Below are positions 27,028 through 34,526 of a DNA stretch of 64,000 nucleotides, one piece after another. How positions within the stretch are numbered: position 1 is the first letter of the stretch; the number at the start of each line of letters is the position of its first letter. The position numbers were made by a program, and so were the translations under genes. Source of the DNA: Ga0077536 sp943370145 (lineage in GTDB: Bacteria > Pseudomonadota > Gammaproteobacteria > Ga0077536); NCBI GenBank assembly GCA_943370145.1, contig CALRPY020000001.1, forward strand, positions 62,001 to 126,000. Direction: 5' to 3'. The notes beneath the pieces are model-generated. The model was not told where the DNA came from and searched no databases. It was given only the letters and a program-made list of their open reading frames with translations.

Positions 27028-27834
27028 TCAAGCCGATGCCGATGGCCCCCGGGGCTCATCGGCCTTAGCCTTCTCCCACAACTCGTCCATCTCGACGGCG
27101 CTGAGGCCGGCCAACTCCCGTTGCTGGGCGGCAGCGGCATTTTCGATTGCGCCAAAGCGACGCGTGAAGCGCAGCGTCGCCTCGCGCAGGGCCGCCTCGG
27201 CGTCGACTTCGAGGTGACGTGCGAGATTCACGCAGGTGAACAGCAGGTCACCGAGTTCATGCCGTATTTCGGCACTGTCACCGGCTGCAAGCGCAGCGTC
27301 GAGTTCCGTCAGTTCCTCGGTCAACTTTTCACGCACGGGCGGCAGCGCCGGCCAGTCAAAGCCATGCCGTGCCGCGCGGGCCTGCAGCTTGGCAGCCCGC
27401 GTCAGCGCCGGCAGCCCCAACGGCACACCGTCGAGGACCGAGGCGCCGCCGGGCTGCGCACTGCGCTCGGCCGCCTTGATCTGCTCCCAGCGGGCGGCCT
27501 GTCCCGCTACATCGAGCACCGGTTCGTCACCGAACACATGGGGATGACGACGCGTCAGCTTGTCGACGATGCAATCGACCACGTCGTCGAAGGTGTAGCG
27601 GCCCTCCTCCGCGCCGATCTGCGCATAGAACACCACCTGGAACAGCAGGTCGCCGAGTTCGCCCGGCAACTCCCGCCAGTCCTCCCGTTCGATGCAGTCG
27701 GCCACCTCGTAGGCTTCCTCGAGGGTATGCCGGACGAGGGTCGCCGGGGTCTGTGCGCGATCCCACGGGCAACCGTGCCGCGGATCGCGCAGTCGTCGCA
27801 TCAGGGAAAGCAGGCGCTCAATCGACTCGCTCAT
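27028..27834 (-). CDS. mazG: Nucleoside triphosphate pyrophosphohydrolase
   Basis: A 268-residue protein (E. coli MazG has 263) with two tandem MazG domains. The first contains CPWDRAQTPATLVRHTLEEAYEVADCIE and ELGDLLFQVVFYAQI. The second contains LTEELTELDAALAAGD and HELGDLLFTCVNLARHL. Each provides the ExxE...D metal ligands. It hydrolyses nucleoside triphosphates to monophosphates, cleaning the pool and modulating the stringent response. Start MSESIERLLSLMRRLRDP is the conserved N-terminus; the frame stays open for another 31 codons but without family sequence. The 143-base spacer to the HNH gene is divergent. Confidence 0.94.
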   Translation of the reverse strand: MSESIERLLSLMRRLRDPRHGCPWDRAQTPATLVRHTLEEAYEVADCIEREDWRELPGELGDLLFQVVFYAQIGAEEGRYTFDDVVDCIVDKLTRRHPHVFGDEPVLDVAGQAARWEQIKAAERSAQPGGASVLDGVPLGLPALTRAAKLQARAARHGFDWPALPPVREKLTEELTELDAALAAGDSAEIRHELGDLLFTCVNLARHLEVDAEAALREATLRFTRRFGAIENAAAAQQRELAGLSAVEMDELWEKAKADEPRGPSASA

Positions 27835-27977
27835 GGCCCGACTGTAAATCAGTTCATGCGAACTTTGGTACGGTCCCCGGGGTCCGAAGCTTGGACGCTT
27901 GATCGTCACTCCGGAATCTGGGGACAATCGGGCGGCAGGCGGTATTTCAACGACGTGACGCGAGCGCTCGCCGAACC

Positions 27978-28562
27978 ATGGCCTCCGTACCCTTGATTCT
28001 TCGTCTCGACATCACCGGCGCGCCGGTGCGCTGGATGCCCTGGCAGGACGCGGTGTCCCTGTACAGCCGCGGCCTCGTCGCGTGGACCGCAGGCGAGCAC
28101 GAATTCGTCATCCGCGGCGGCATTGCGCGCGGCACCGGCCTGCGCTCGAGCATCGTTCTGCATAGCATCATCGCCGTCAAACGCTCCGGCCAGCGCCTGC
28201 TCGTGCAGCGGACGATTCCGCCGCTCAACAACCACGAACTGTTCCGGCGCGACGGATTCATGTGCATGTACTGCGGCACCCAGTGCCATGAGCACCAACT
28301 GACGCGCGATCACGTCGAGCCGCTCTCGCGGGGCGGGCAGGACGTCTGGTCGAACGTGGTCGCCGCCTGCCGCTCCTGCAATACGCGCAAGGGCGGACGC
28401 CGTCCGGAGCAGGCGAACATGCCCCTGCTGGCCATTCCGTATGTGCCGAACTGGGCCGAGTTCCTCGCGCTGTCCAACCGCCGGATACTGTCGGACCAGA
28501 TGGACTTCCTGCGCGCGCAGTTCAAATCGAAATCGAGACTGCTGGGCTTCGCCGCGAACTGA
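27978..28562 (+). CDS. HNH endonuclease family protein
   Basis: A 194-residue protein of the widespread bacterial HNH type that follows the pattern TIPPLNNHELFRRDGFMCMYCG. Zinc ligands come from CMYC (about residues 95-98) and CRSC (133-136), and the catalytic segment is DHVEPLSRGGQDVWSNVV. The RKGGRRPEQANMPLL tail is typical. These proteins are chromosomal and common in proteobacteria. Their substrate is not established, and there is no restriction or phage context here. It is divergent from mazG. Confidence 0.88.
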   Translation: MASVPLILRLDITGAPVRWMPWQDAVSLYSRGLVAWTAGEHEFVIRGGIARGTGLRSSIVLHSIIAVKRSGQRLLVQRTIPPLNNHELFRRDGFMCMYCGTQCHEHQLTRDHVEPLSRGGQDVWSNVVAACRSCNTRKGGRRPEQANMPLLAIPYVPNWAEFLALSNRRILSDQMDFLRAQFKSKSRLLGFAAN

Positions 28563-28614
28563 CGGCATTGTCTTCCACTCGGCACCCGGCCCGGCATCCA
28601 CCAAGGAACCCAGA

Positions 28615-29037
28615 ATGATCTCAAGCACTGACCGCCGCCCCGCGTCCCGCGCCGGGCGGCTTTGCGCCTGGCTACTGGCCGGGCTCGCACCGGGCGCGGC
28701 GCAGGCCATCGATGCCGAGGGCAACTACGCGGTGTGGGGCGTTGGCCAGGCCTCCTGCCACCAGTACTCGAAGGCCTATGCCGCCGGCAAGGTCGACGAA
28801 TTCAAGTCCTACCTCGCCGGCTATCTCACGGCCTACAACGCGATGACAAAGGACGTCTACCAGGCGACAGGCCAGCGCTCGACGCAGGACAACCTGGCGG
28901 AGCTCGGCAAACTGTGCGCCGGCAATCCGATGGACAGCTACGAGCGCGCCATCCAGGCGCTGATCGCGAAGGGCGCCACCGAACAGCGTGACACCAACGC
29001 GGATGCCGCGTGGGGCAGGCCCACACCCGCGAAATGA
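28615..29037 (+). CDS. Small periplasmic protein, HdeA/Rap1a-like
   Basis: A 140-residue exported protein. The signal peptide is RAGRLCAWLLAGLAPGAAQA, with cleavage before IDAEG. The mature part has two cysteines (ASCHQY and KLCAGN), probably forming one disulfide, in a helical layout (YLAGYLTAYNAM) like HdeA/HdeB and Rap1a-type periplasmic proteins. The exact family is uncertain; an acid-stress chaperone role would be guesswork. The stop overlaps the ATG of the Nudix gene (ATGA). Confidence 0.7.
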   Translation: MISSTDRRPASRAGRLCAWLLAGLAPGAAQAIDAEGNYAVWGVGQASCHQYSKAYAAGKVDEFKSYLAGYLTAYNAMTKDVYQATGQRSTQDNLAELGKLCAGNPMDSYERAIQALIAKGATEQRDTNADAAWGRPTPAK

Positions 29038-29657
29038 CGCCAGACAGCTCATGCGGGCCGCCGCCGGCGGCGCTGGAAGGCAGGTTACGGAAGATAGCGG
29101 AGCCCATTGGCCGGCATCCCCTGCTGGACGGATCCGAATGGGGCACCGAGCGACCGCAGCCGACGCCTGCGGCGGTGCTGGTGCCCATCGTGCTGGGCGG
29201 ACGGGAGCCGGAAGTGCTGCTGACCGTGCGCCACAGCGCGCTGCGCAGCCATCCCGGCCAGATCAGCTTCCCGGGTGGTCGTTGCGACGACACGGATGCG
29301 GACGTCGCCGCGACGGCGCTGCGCGAAACGCACGAGGAAGTCGGCGTAAACCCGACGCACGTCAAAGTTCTGGGTGCGCTGCCGGCGTACCTTACCGGAA
29401 CGGGTTACAGTGTCGTTCCAGTGCTGGGGATGCTCGCGGCTGGTTATCCTTATCGCCTCGCCGAAGACGAGGTCGCGGAAGTCTTCCACGTCCCGCTGCC
29501 ATTCCTGCTGGACGGACGCAACCGCGAATTGAGGGAATACGAAGTGGACGGGCATCGGCGCGGCTATTTCGAATTCTGGTTCGGGCGGCATCGCATCTGG
29601 GGGGCAACCGCCCAGATGATCGTGAGCCTGGCAGAGCGGCTGGGCGCGACAAGTTGA
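29034..29657 (+). CDS. Nudix hydrolase, CoA pyrophosphatase (NudL) type
   Basis: A 207-residue Nudix enzyme. The UPF0035/CoA signature is LLTVRHSALRSHPGQISFPG, followed directly by the Nudix box GGRCDDTDADVAATALRE and THEEVGV. The first Glu of the box is Asp, as is normal for this subfamily. It probably cleaves CoA and CoA esters to phosphopantetheine and 3',5'-ADP. I chose the ATG at 29034, which overlaps the preceding stop; the ATG at 29010 is an alternative. It is the second gene of a two-gene unit. Confidence 0.9.
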   Translation: MTPDSSCGPPPAALEGRLRKIAEPIGRHPLLDGSEWGTERPQPTPAAVLVPIVLGGREPEVLLTVRHSALRSHPGQISFPGGRCDDTDADVAATALRETHEEVGVNPTHVKVLGALPAYLTGTGYSVVPVLGMLAAGYPYRLAEDEVAEVFHVPLPFLLDGRNRELREYEVDGHRRGYFEFWFGRHRIWGATAQMIVSLAERLGATS

Positions 29658-29677
29658 CGCGATGGCCCATATTGGAC

Positions 29678-29706
29678 TTGGGTCTAATTGCGCTTGCAAT
29701 TAAAAT
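29678..29706 (+). promoter_or_regulatory. Promoter of the murein lipoprotein gene with overlapping palindrome
   Basis: TTGGGT (29678-29683), a 17-base spacer and TAAAAT (29701-29706) form a good sigma-70 promoter 75 bases before the lipoprotein ATG. A perfect palindrome, TAATTGC-GCTT-GCAATTA (29685-29702), fills the spacer and touches the -10, so a repressor could bind here. The AT-rich leader to 29780 suits a highly expressed lipoprotein mRNA. Confidence 0.6.
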
Positions 29707-29781
29707 CGTCCATTATTCATCTGTTAATTCAAAAAAATTCCTCACTAGGAATGTTCGTTCAAGTCGATAGGAGATATCTCA

Positions 29782-30066
29782 ATGCTTAAGTCCCTTACCC
29801 TTGCCGCGATGGTTGCCGGTGCCGCCCTGATGACCGGCTGCTCGAATGTCACTCCGGAGCAGCTGTCCGCTGTCGAAGCCAAGGCCAGCGAAGCGCTGTC
29901 CAAGGCCAACTCCGCGTCGACCGCCGCGTCCGCCGCGCAGAAGACGGCTTCTGAAGCCGCCGCTGCCGCTGCCGCTGCCCAGGCTGCTGCCGATGCCGCG
30001 CAGGCCTGCTGCAACGACAACAAGACCCGCCTCGACAGCATGTTCGAGAAGGCGATGCACAAGTAA
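29782..30066 (+). CDS. Lpp/OprI-like murein lipoprotein
   Basis: A 94-residue outer-membrane lipoprotein. The signal peptide ends in the lipobox LMTGC with acylated Cys20. The mature chain is an Ala-rich heptad coiled coil (about residues 30-75), with an unusual CC pair near residues 75-76. It ends in RLDSMFEKAMHK, resembling OprI of Pseudomonas, where the last Lys is linked to peptidoglycan. It tethers the outer membrane to the cell wall. An L,D-transpeptidase gene of the type that makes this link faces it across the terminator. A good ribosome-binding site (AGGAGA) precedes the ATG. Confidence 0.9.
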   Translation: MLKSLTLAAMVAGAALMTGCSNVTPEQLSAVEAKASEALSKANSASTAASAAQKTASEAAAAAAAAQAAADAAQACCNDNKTRLDSMFEKAMHK

Positions 30067-30119
30067 ACATCGCGCAAGCGATGTTGAAGGGAACCCCGCG
30101 CAAGCGGGGTTCTTTTTTT
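30067..30119 (+). terminator. Tandem GCAA-loop hairpins, terminator of the lipoprotein gene
   Basis: Two hairpins follow the stop codon. The first has a 7-bp stem, ACATCGC-GCAA-GCGATGT (30067-30084). The second has a 9-bp stem, GAACCCCGC / GCGGGGTTC, with a GCAA loop (30091-30112), then TTTTTTT. The second is a classical intrinsic terminator; the first probably stabilises the mRNA end. Confidence 0.93.
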
Positions 30120-30131
30120 GTGCCCCCGGAA

Positions 30132-31115
30132 TCAGGGGGCGGTGGCGGCCAACTCGTTGCGGGTGGTATCGGCCATCCGGGGCGCGACCCGGCCGACCAT
30201 GACCGGCACCCCGTCCTTGCGGAACAGGGCCGTGCGCAGGCTGTGCCAGTCGAGACTGATATCGTTCTTCACGGCGTAGGGCACAATCAGCGCCATCACG
30301 TGGGTGAACTCCTCGACATACTTGCCGGAAGTCACGTCCTCCTCCAGCGCCGGATGCACCTCCAGCATCAGGCGCGAACCGCTCATGCCCACCTTGTAGG
30401 GTTGATTGACGATGCGCACCGGTGTGCCGACCGGCACCGTGTGGAACACGGTCTCGATGTCTTCCGGATAGAGCCGCATGCAGCCGTGGGTCACGCGCAT
30501 GCCGATACCATAGGGCTTGTCGGTACCATGGATGAGGTAGCCGTCGAAGCCGAGGCGCAGTGCGAAACGGCCGAGCGGGTTGTTCGGGCCGGCCGGGACC
30601 ACGGCGGGCAGGATATCGCCCTGTTCCGCGTGCTCACGACGGATCGACGCAGGCGGCGTCCAGCTCGGATCCTTCACCTTGCTGACAATCTTCGTCGCCC
30701 CGTGGGGCGTCGCCCAGCTCTGGCGTCCAATGCTGACCGGGTACGTAGCAACTTCGGCCGGCTTGTCCTTGCCCGCTTTCGTGAAGTGGTAGATCCGCAT
30801 TTCGGCCACGTTGATGATGATGCCTTCGCGCGGCGCCGCCGGCAGCACATACTGGCTCGGGATGACGACCTCGGTATCCTCGCCGGCCAGCCAGGGGTCG
30901 ACATTCGGGTTGGCCAGGCGCATTTCCTTGTAACCCTGGCTGTAGGTACGGGCGATATCGGCGATGGTGTCGTCGCGTACGGTCGCCGTCAGCGCCAGCT
31001 CGCCGATGACGTCGCCGTTGATCGGATAGGTCCGCGCGGCAACCGGTCCCGCCATTACCAGAGCCAGGCCCAGGCTTGCGCAGGCTGCGCGCCACAGTCC
31101 ATGCATCATCGACAT
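30132..31115 (-). CDS. Periplasmic L,D-transpeptidase (YkuD family, ErfK/YbiS type)
   Basis: A 327-residue exported enzyme with a signal peptide (LGLALVMAGPVAA). A LysM-like N-region (DTIADIARTYSQGYKEMRLANPN) is followed by the YkuD catalytic domain: GYLIHGTDKPYGIG with His196, then THGCMRLYPEDI with His210 and the nucleophile Cys212. This is the architecture of ErfK/YbiS/YcfS, which attach Lpp to diaminopimelate in peptidoglycan. A Lpp-like gene stands convergent next door, so it is the likely substrate (inference). It is shorter than E. coli 3-3 crosslinking YnhG and has no extra domains. Confidence 0.93.
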   Translation of the reverse strand: MSMMHGLWRAACASLGLALVMAGPVAARTYPINGDVIGELALTATVRDDTIADIARTYSQGYKEMRLANPNVDPWLAGEDTEVVIPSQYVLPAAPREGIIINVAEMRIYHFTKAGKDKPAEVATYPVSIGRQSWATPHGATKIVSKVKDPSWTPPASIRREHAEQGDILPAVVPAGPNNPLGRFALRLGFDGYLIHGTDKPYGIGMRVTHGCMRLYPEDIETVFHTVPVGTPVRIVNQPYKVGMSGSRLMLEVHPALEEDVTSGKYVEEFTHVMALIVPYAVKNDISLDWHSLRTALFRKDGVPVMVGRVAPRMADTTRNELAATAP

Positions 31116-31140
31116 CGTCGGTCCTCGTTCGAAAAAGGTG

Positions 31141-31530
31141 TCAGTCTGCGCCCGCCGGCCGCCAGAAAGCAGCCCACGCCAGGGCCAGCCAGCCAGCGAT
31201 CATCGACATGCCCCCATAGGGAGCCAGCGCCCGCAGCGACGGCACGTCGAGTATCGTCGACACGATGAGACTGCCGCTGAACAGAATCATTCCACAGGTG
31301 AAGAGCGCGGCCGACAGCCCCATCGGCGACACCCCGGGCTGTCCGCTCCGTCGGTGAAGCGCAAGGGCCAGCAGTGCAACGCTGTGCAGGAGCAGGTAGA
31401 TCACGGCGATCTCGTAGCTGCGCCCCGCCCGGCTGGCCGGGTCCAGTGCCAGCGCGTGCGAGCCGACCGCCCCCGCCACGACGGCGGTGGCACCGCCGAG
31501 GCCCGCGACACCCATGATCCAGTTTTTCAT
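31141..31530 (-). CDS. DUF423 (YwdK/YgdD-like) membrane protein
   Basis: A 129-residue protein with four predicted membrane helices, beginning MKNWIMGVAGLGGATAVVAGAVGSHAL. The segment YEIAVIYLLLHSVALL and the C-terminal GGMSMIAGWLALAW are typical of DUF423. The function is unknown; it is an inner-membrane protein common in bacteria. The ATG at 31530 lies back-to-back with the start of the plus-strand phytase-like gene, so the two share a very short or overlapping control region. MRCMKNW at 31539 is an alternative start. Confidence 0.85.
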   Translation of the reverse strand: MKNWIMGVAGLGGATAVVAGAVGSHALALDPASRAGRSYEIAVIYLLLHSVALLALALHRRSGQPGVSPMGLSAALFTCGMILFSGSLIVSTILDVPSLRALAPYGGMSMIAGWLALAWAAFWRPAGAD

Positions 31531-32623
31531 GCAGCGCATTATAACGACTGACGCCGCCGTTGCTGTAAGGCGACGCGTGCGCTGGTGCACGTTACTCCTC
31601 GCAGCGATGGTGGCGCCACGGGGCGACGCTGCGCCGCTGGAGGTCTCGGAACCCTTCCTCTTCGCCCGCCGCGAGGCGCCGGTGGACAACCGCGTCGGGT
31701 CGCTCCGGGTCCGCGGTGCCCTCGCGCTGCGCAGCCGCGTCGGCGCGACACGGGTGCCGCGGGAGATTTCGGGCCTCGCGTGGAGCAGGGACGACCAGAT
31801 CCTGTACGCGATCTCGGATGGCGGACAGCTGATGCACCTGCGTCCGCGCTTCGACCAGGGGCAGCTCACGGGACTCCACCTGCTTGCCGTGCACAGGCTG
31901 ACCAACGCCGCCGGCGCATCACTTGGTCAAGGGGCCACCGATGCCGAAGGCCTGGCACTGCTGGATGGCGGGGATGGGCGGGCCGGCAACTCCCGGCTGC
32001 TGATTTCCTTCGAGGGACGTCCGCTGCTCGCGGAACACGGGGCGGACGGCCGGCGTCTGCGGGTGCACACCCTTCCGCCGCCGCTGGCCGACGCGCGGCA
32101 ATATGCCGGCGTCAACCTGGGGTTGGAGGCCTTGGCCTGGCACCCCGGGCATGGCGCGATCCTCGCTCCCGAGCGCCCGGTACGTGGCGCCAGTCGCGGT
32201 GCCGTGACGCTCTACGCCAGCGATGGCGCGCGCTGGCGCTACCCCGTAGAGGATACGGCCGCGCAGAGCATCACCGGGCTCGACAGCCTGCCGGACGGTT
32301 CACTGCTCGCGGTGGAGCGCCGCTATGTGCGTCCCTGGCTGCCGGTCGTGATCACGCTGAGCCGCCTGTACCTCGACGGCGATGCGCTGCAGGCCAGGCC
32401 ACTCGCCCGCTTCAGCTCGGCGGAAGGCTGGCCGGTCGACAACTTCGAGGCCATAGCCCACCACCGGGACGGCCGCTTCTTCATCGCGAGCGACGACAAT
32501 GCGAGCCGCTGGCAACGCGCCCTGCTCGTCTACCTGGAACCTCGCGCACCGGCCGGCGGCGACGATCAGCGCTCGAGCAGGCGCGGCATCAGCTCGACCA
32601 GGTTGCACGGCCGCGTCCGGTAG
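31529..32623 (+). CDS. Esterase-like activity of phytase family protein, exported
   Basis: A 364-residue protein with a hydrophobic export signal (WCTLLLAAMVAPRGDA, cleaved before APLEV). The mature part follows the pattern of the phytase-like esterase family (PF13449): ISGLAWSRDDQILYAISDGGQL, DAEGLALLD, GLEALAWHPGHGAILAPERP and DNFEAIAHHRDGRFFIASDDN. It forms a predicted beta-propeller, but the substrate is unknown. The start is uncertain; I took the ATG at 31529 as it places the signal peptide well. Its 3' end overlaps the convergent moaB by 58 bases. Confidence 0.8.
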   Translation: MQRIITTDAAVAVRRRVRWCTLLLAAMVAPRGDAAPLEVSEPFLFARREAPVDNRVGSLRVRGALALRSRVGATRVPREISGLAWSRDDQILYAISDGGQLMHLRPRFDQGQLTGLHLLAVHRLTNAAGASLGQGATDAEGLALLDGGDGRAGNSRLLISFEGRPLLAEHGADGRRLRVHTLPPPLADARQYAGVNLGLEALAWHPGHGAILAPERPVRGASRGAVTLYASDGARWRYPVEDTAAQSITGLDSLPDGSLLAVERRYVRPWLPVVITLSRLYLDGDALQARPLARFSSAEGWPVDNFEAIAHHRDGRFFIASDDNASRWQRALLVYLEPRAPAGGDDQRSSRRGISSTRLHGRVR

Positions 32624-33087
32624 TCGAGCTGGGCGCTGATCAGCATGTCCCAGCCCGTGGCGCAGGCACTCGGCGAACCGGGAAGGCAGAACAGGTACGT
32701 CCCGTTGGCGACCCCCGCGATCGCCCGCGACTGCAGGGTCGACGTCTTGATCTGCTCGTAGGACAGCACCCGGAACATCTCGCCGAAACCGTCGATGATC
32801 TTGTCCAGCAACGGCGACACGGCTTCCGGCGTACCATCCCGGCCGGTGACGCCGGTGCCGCCGGTGGTCAGGATCACCGAACACTGCGGATCGGCGATCC
32901 AGTCCGATACCACCGCCCGGATGCGGTAGATGTCATCGGGCACGATTTTCCGCGCGTGGAGCCGGTGTCCGGCGTCGCCGAGACGCTGGACGAGGATATT
33001 GCCCGAACGGTCGTCCGCCTCCGTGCGGCTGTCGGATATCGTCAGCACCGAAATCGGCAGCGGAATGAATGCGCGTTCTGTGGTCAT
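32566..33087 (-). CDS. moaB: Molybdenum cofactor biosynthesis protein B
   Basis: A 173-residue MogA/MoaB-fold protein (E. coli MoaB has 170). The typical segments are VLTISDSRTEADDRSGNIL, ILTTGGTGVTGRDGTPEAV, and the C-terminal IAGVANGTYLFCLPGSPSA. MoaB/MogA enzymes adenylate molybdopterin before metal insertion, and MoaB is the form linked to tungsten or molybdenum loading in some organisms. It is separated by 16 kb from the other Moco genes of the window. Start MTTERAFIPLPISVL is the conserved N-terminus. The frame overlaps the end of the convergent phytase-like gene. Confidence 0.92.
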   Translation of the reverse strand: MTTERAFIPLPISVLTISDSRTEADDRSGNILVQRLGDAGHRLHARKIVPDDIYRIRAVVSDWIADPQCSVILTTGGTGVTGRDGTPEAVSPLLDKIIDGFGEMFRVLSYEQIKTSTLQSRAIAGVANGTYLFCLPGSPSACATGWDMLISAQLDYRTRPCNLVELMPRLLER

Positions 33088-33157
33088 GGCGGCGGTCCCC
33101 GTGGTTCGGTTGCGATGCGGGCGTGATGGATGGCCTGAAGCCGGCTTAGATTCTAAG

Positions 33158-33559
33158 ATGCCTCGCATGGACGACCAACGTCTCGACAAATGGCTGTGGT
33201 GCGCGCGCTTCTACAAGACACGCGCGCTGGCCGTGGATGCCATCAAGGCCGGGCGGGTCGCGGTGAACGGTCAGGTCGCGAAGCCGGCCAAGACCGTCAA
33301 TCCGGGCGACGCCCTGGTGATCCGCCAACCGCCCTTCGACATCGTGCTCGAGATTCGCGGCGTCGCGAAGCAGCGCGTCGGCGCCCCGCAGGCCCGCGCG
33401 CTCTACGAGGAAAGCGCCGACAGCATCGCGGCCCGCGAACGCCTGCGCGAGCAGTTGCGCCTGACCGCCGTCGTCGAAGACCCCCGCAGCGGCAAGCTGA
33501 ACAAGAAGGATCGCCGCGAGCGCGAGGCCTTCAAGCGCGGCACATGGACCACGGAATGA
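33158..33559 (+). CDS. hslR: Ribosome-associated heat shock protein Hsp15 (S4 domain)
   Basis: A 133-residue RNA-binding protein (E. coli HslR is 133). The S4 domain RLDKWLWCARFYKTRALAVD opens the protein, followed by GRVAVNGQVAKPAKTVNPGDALVIR. The basic C-terminus (RSGKLNKKDRREREAFKRG) is typical. Hsp15 recycles stalled 50S subunits that carry nascent chain and tRNA after heat shock. The ATG at 33158 or 33167 could be used. A TTAGATTCTAAG sequence directly upstream contains a -10-like element, so the leader is very short. Confidence 0.93.
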   Translation: MPRMDDQRLDKWLWCARFYKTRALAVDAIKAGRVAVNGQVAKPAKTVNPGDALVIRQPPFDIVLEIRGVAKQRVGAPQARALYEESADSIAARERLREQLRLTAVVEDPRSGKLNKKDRREREAFKRGTWTTE

Positions 33560-33578
33560 ATCACGGCCAGGCCCGCGC

Positions 33579-34526
33579 TTGAGTCCCGCCCCCCGGCACG
33601 CGGCAACGACGATCGCGGCCGTCAGCGCCAGCATCTCGCGAGTGGTGACCACCGGCGCCGATGCGGTCCGCCACCTGCTCGCCGCCTACTTCGCCGGCGG
33701 CCACGTGTTGCTCGAGGATTATCCCGGCACCGGCAAGACGACGCTGGCCAAGGCACTTGCCGCCTCGGTCGGGGCGCAGTTCAACCGCATCCAGTGCACG
33801 CCGGACCTCCTGCCCTCGGATATCGTGGGCGTGTCGATCTTCAATCCACAGACGAATCGCTTCGAAGTCCATCGCGGCCCGCTGTTCACCGAGATCCTGC
33901 TGGCCGACGAAATCAATCGCGCGTCCCCACGCACGCAGTCGGCCCTGCTCGAGGCCATGGCCGAATCACAGGTGAGCCTCGACGGAGCCACCCATGTCCT
34001 GCCCGCCGCCTTCTTCGTGATCGCGACGCAGAATCCGGTGGAGTTCGAGGGCACTTACCCGCTGCCCGAGGCGCAGCTCGATCGCTTCGCGCTGCGCCTG
34101 TCGCTGGGCTACCTCGACATCGCGCACGAAGTCGAGATGCTGAAAGCGCGCACACTCGACGACCCGCTGTCGACCCTGCGGCCCTGCGTGTCGATTGCCG
34201 ACGTGCTGGCCGTGCGTGAAGCGGCACGCCACATCGTGGTCACGGACGAACTGCTGCGCTACGCCGTGTCGCTTTGCGCCGCGACACGCGAGATGCCGGA
34301 ACTGAGCGTGGGCGCCAGTCCGCGCGCCTCGCTGACCCTGGTGCGCTGTGCGCAGGTGCTCGCCTGCGCCGACGGCCTGGCTCACCTGCTGCCCGAACAT
34401 GTCCAGGAACTCGCCCACGCCGTGCTGGAACACCGGTTGCTGCTGCGCGCGGCGGCTCGTCATGGCGGCGTCCTGCCCGCCTCGCTCGTGCGTCGCGCAC
34501 TGGAGACCGTGCCGGTACCCCGCTGA
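33579..34526 (+). CDS. MoxR-family AAA+ ATPase
   Basis: A 315-residue MoxR ATPase. Walker A is EDYPGTGKTTLAKALA near residue 48, Walker B is ILLADEINRASPRTQSALLEAM, sensor 1 is ATQNPVEFEGTYPLPEAQLDRF, and sensor 2 is in GASPRASLTLVR. MoxR proteins act as chaperones with VWA- or DUF58-type partners. The frame has only a TTG at 33579 as a plausible start (upstream codons run into hslR). The stop overlaps the DUF58 ATG (TGATG). It heads a three-gene MoxR-DUF58-transglutaminase operon, a widespread unit thought to act at the cell envelope. Confidence 0.93.
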   Translation: MSPAPRHAATTIAAVSASISRVVTTGADAVRHLLAAYFAGGHVLLEDYPGTGKTTLAKALAASVGAQFNRIQCTPDLLPSDIVGVSIFNPQTNRFEVHRGPLFTEILLADEINRASPRTQSALLEAMAESQVSLDGATHVLPAAFFVIATQNPVEFEGTYPLPEAQLDRFALRLSLGYLDIAHEVEMLKARTLDDPLSTLRPCVSIADVLAVREAARHIVVTDELLRYAVSLCAATREMPELSVGASPRASLTLVRCAQVLACADGLAHLLPEHVQELAHAVLEHRLLLRAAARHGGVLPASLVRRALETVPVPR

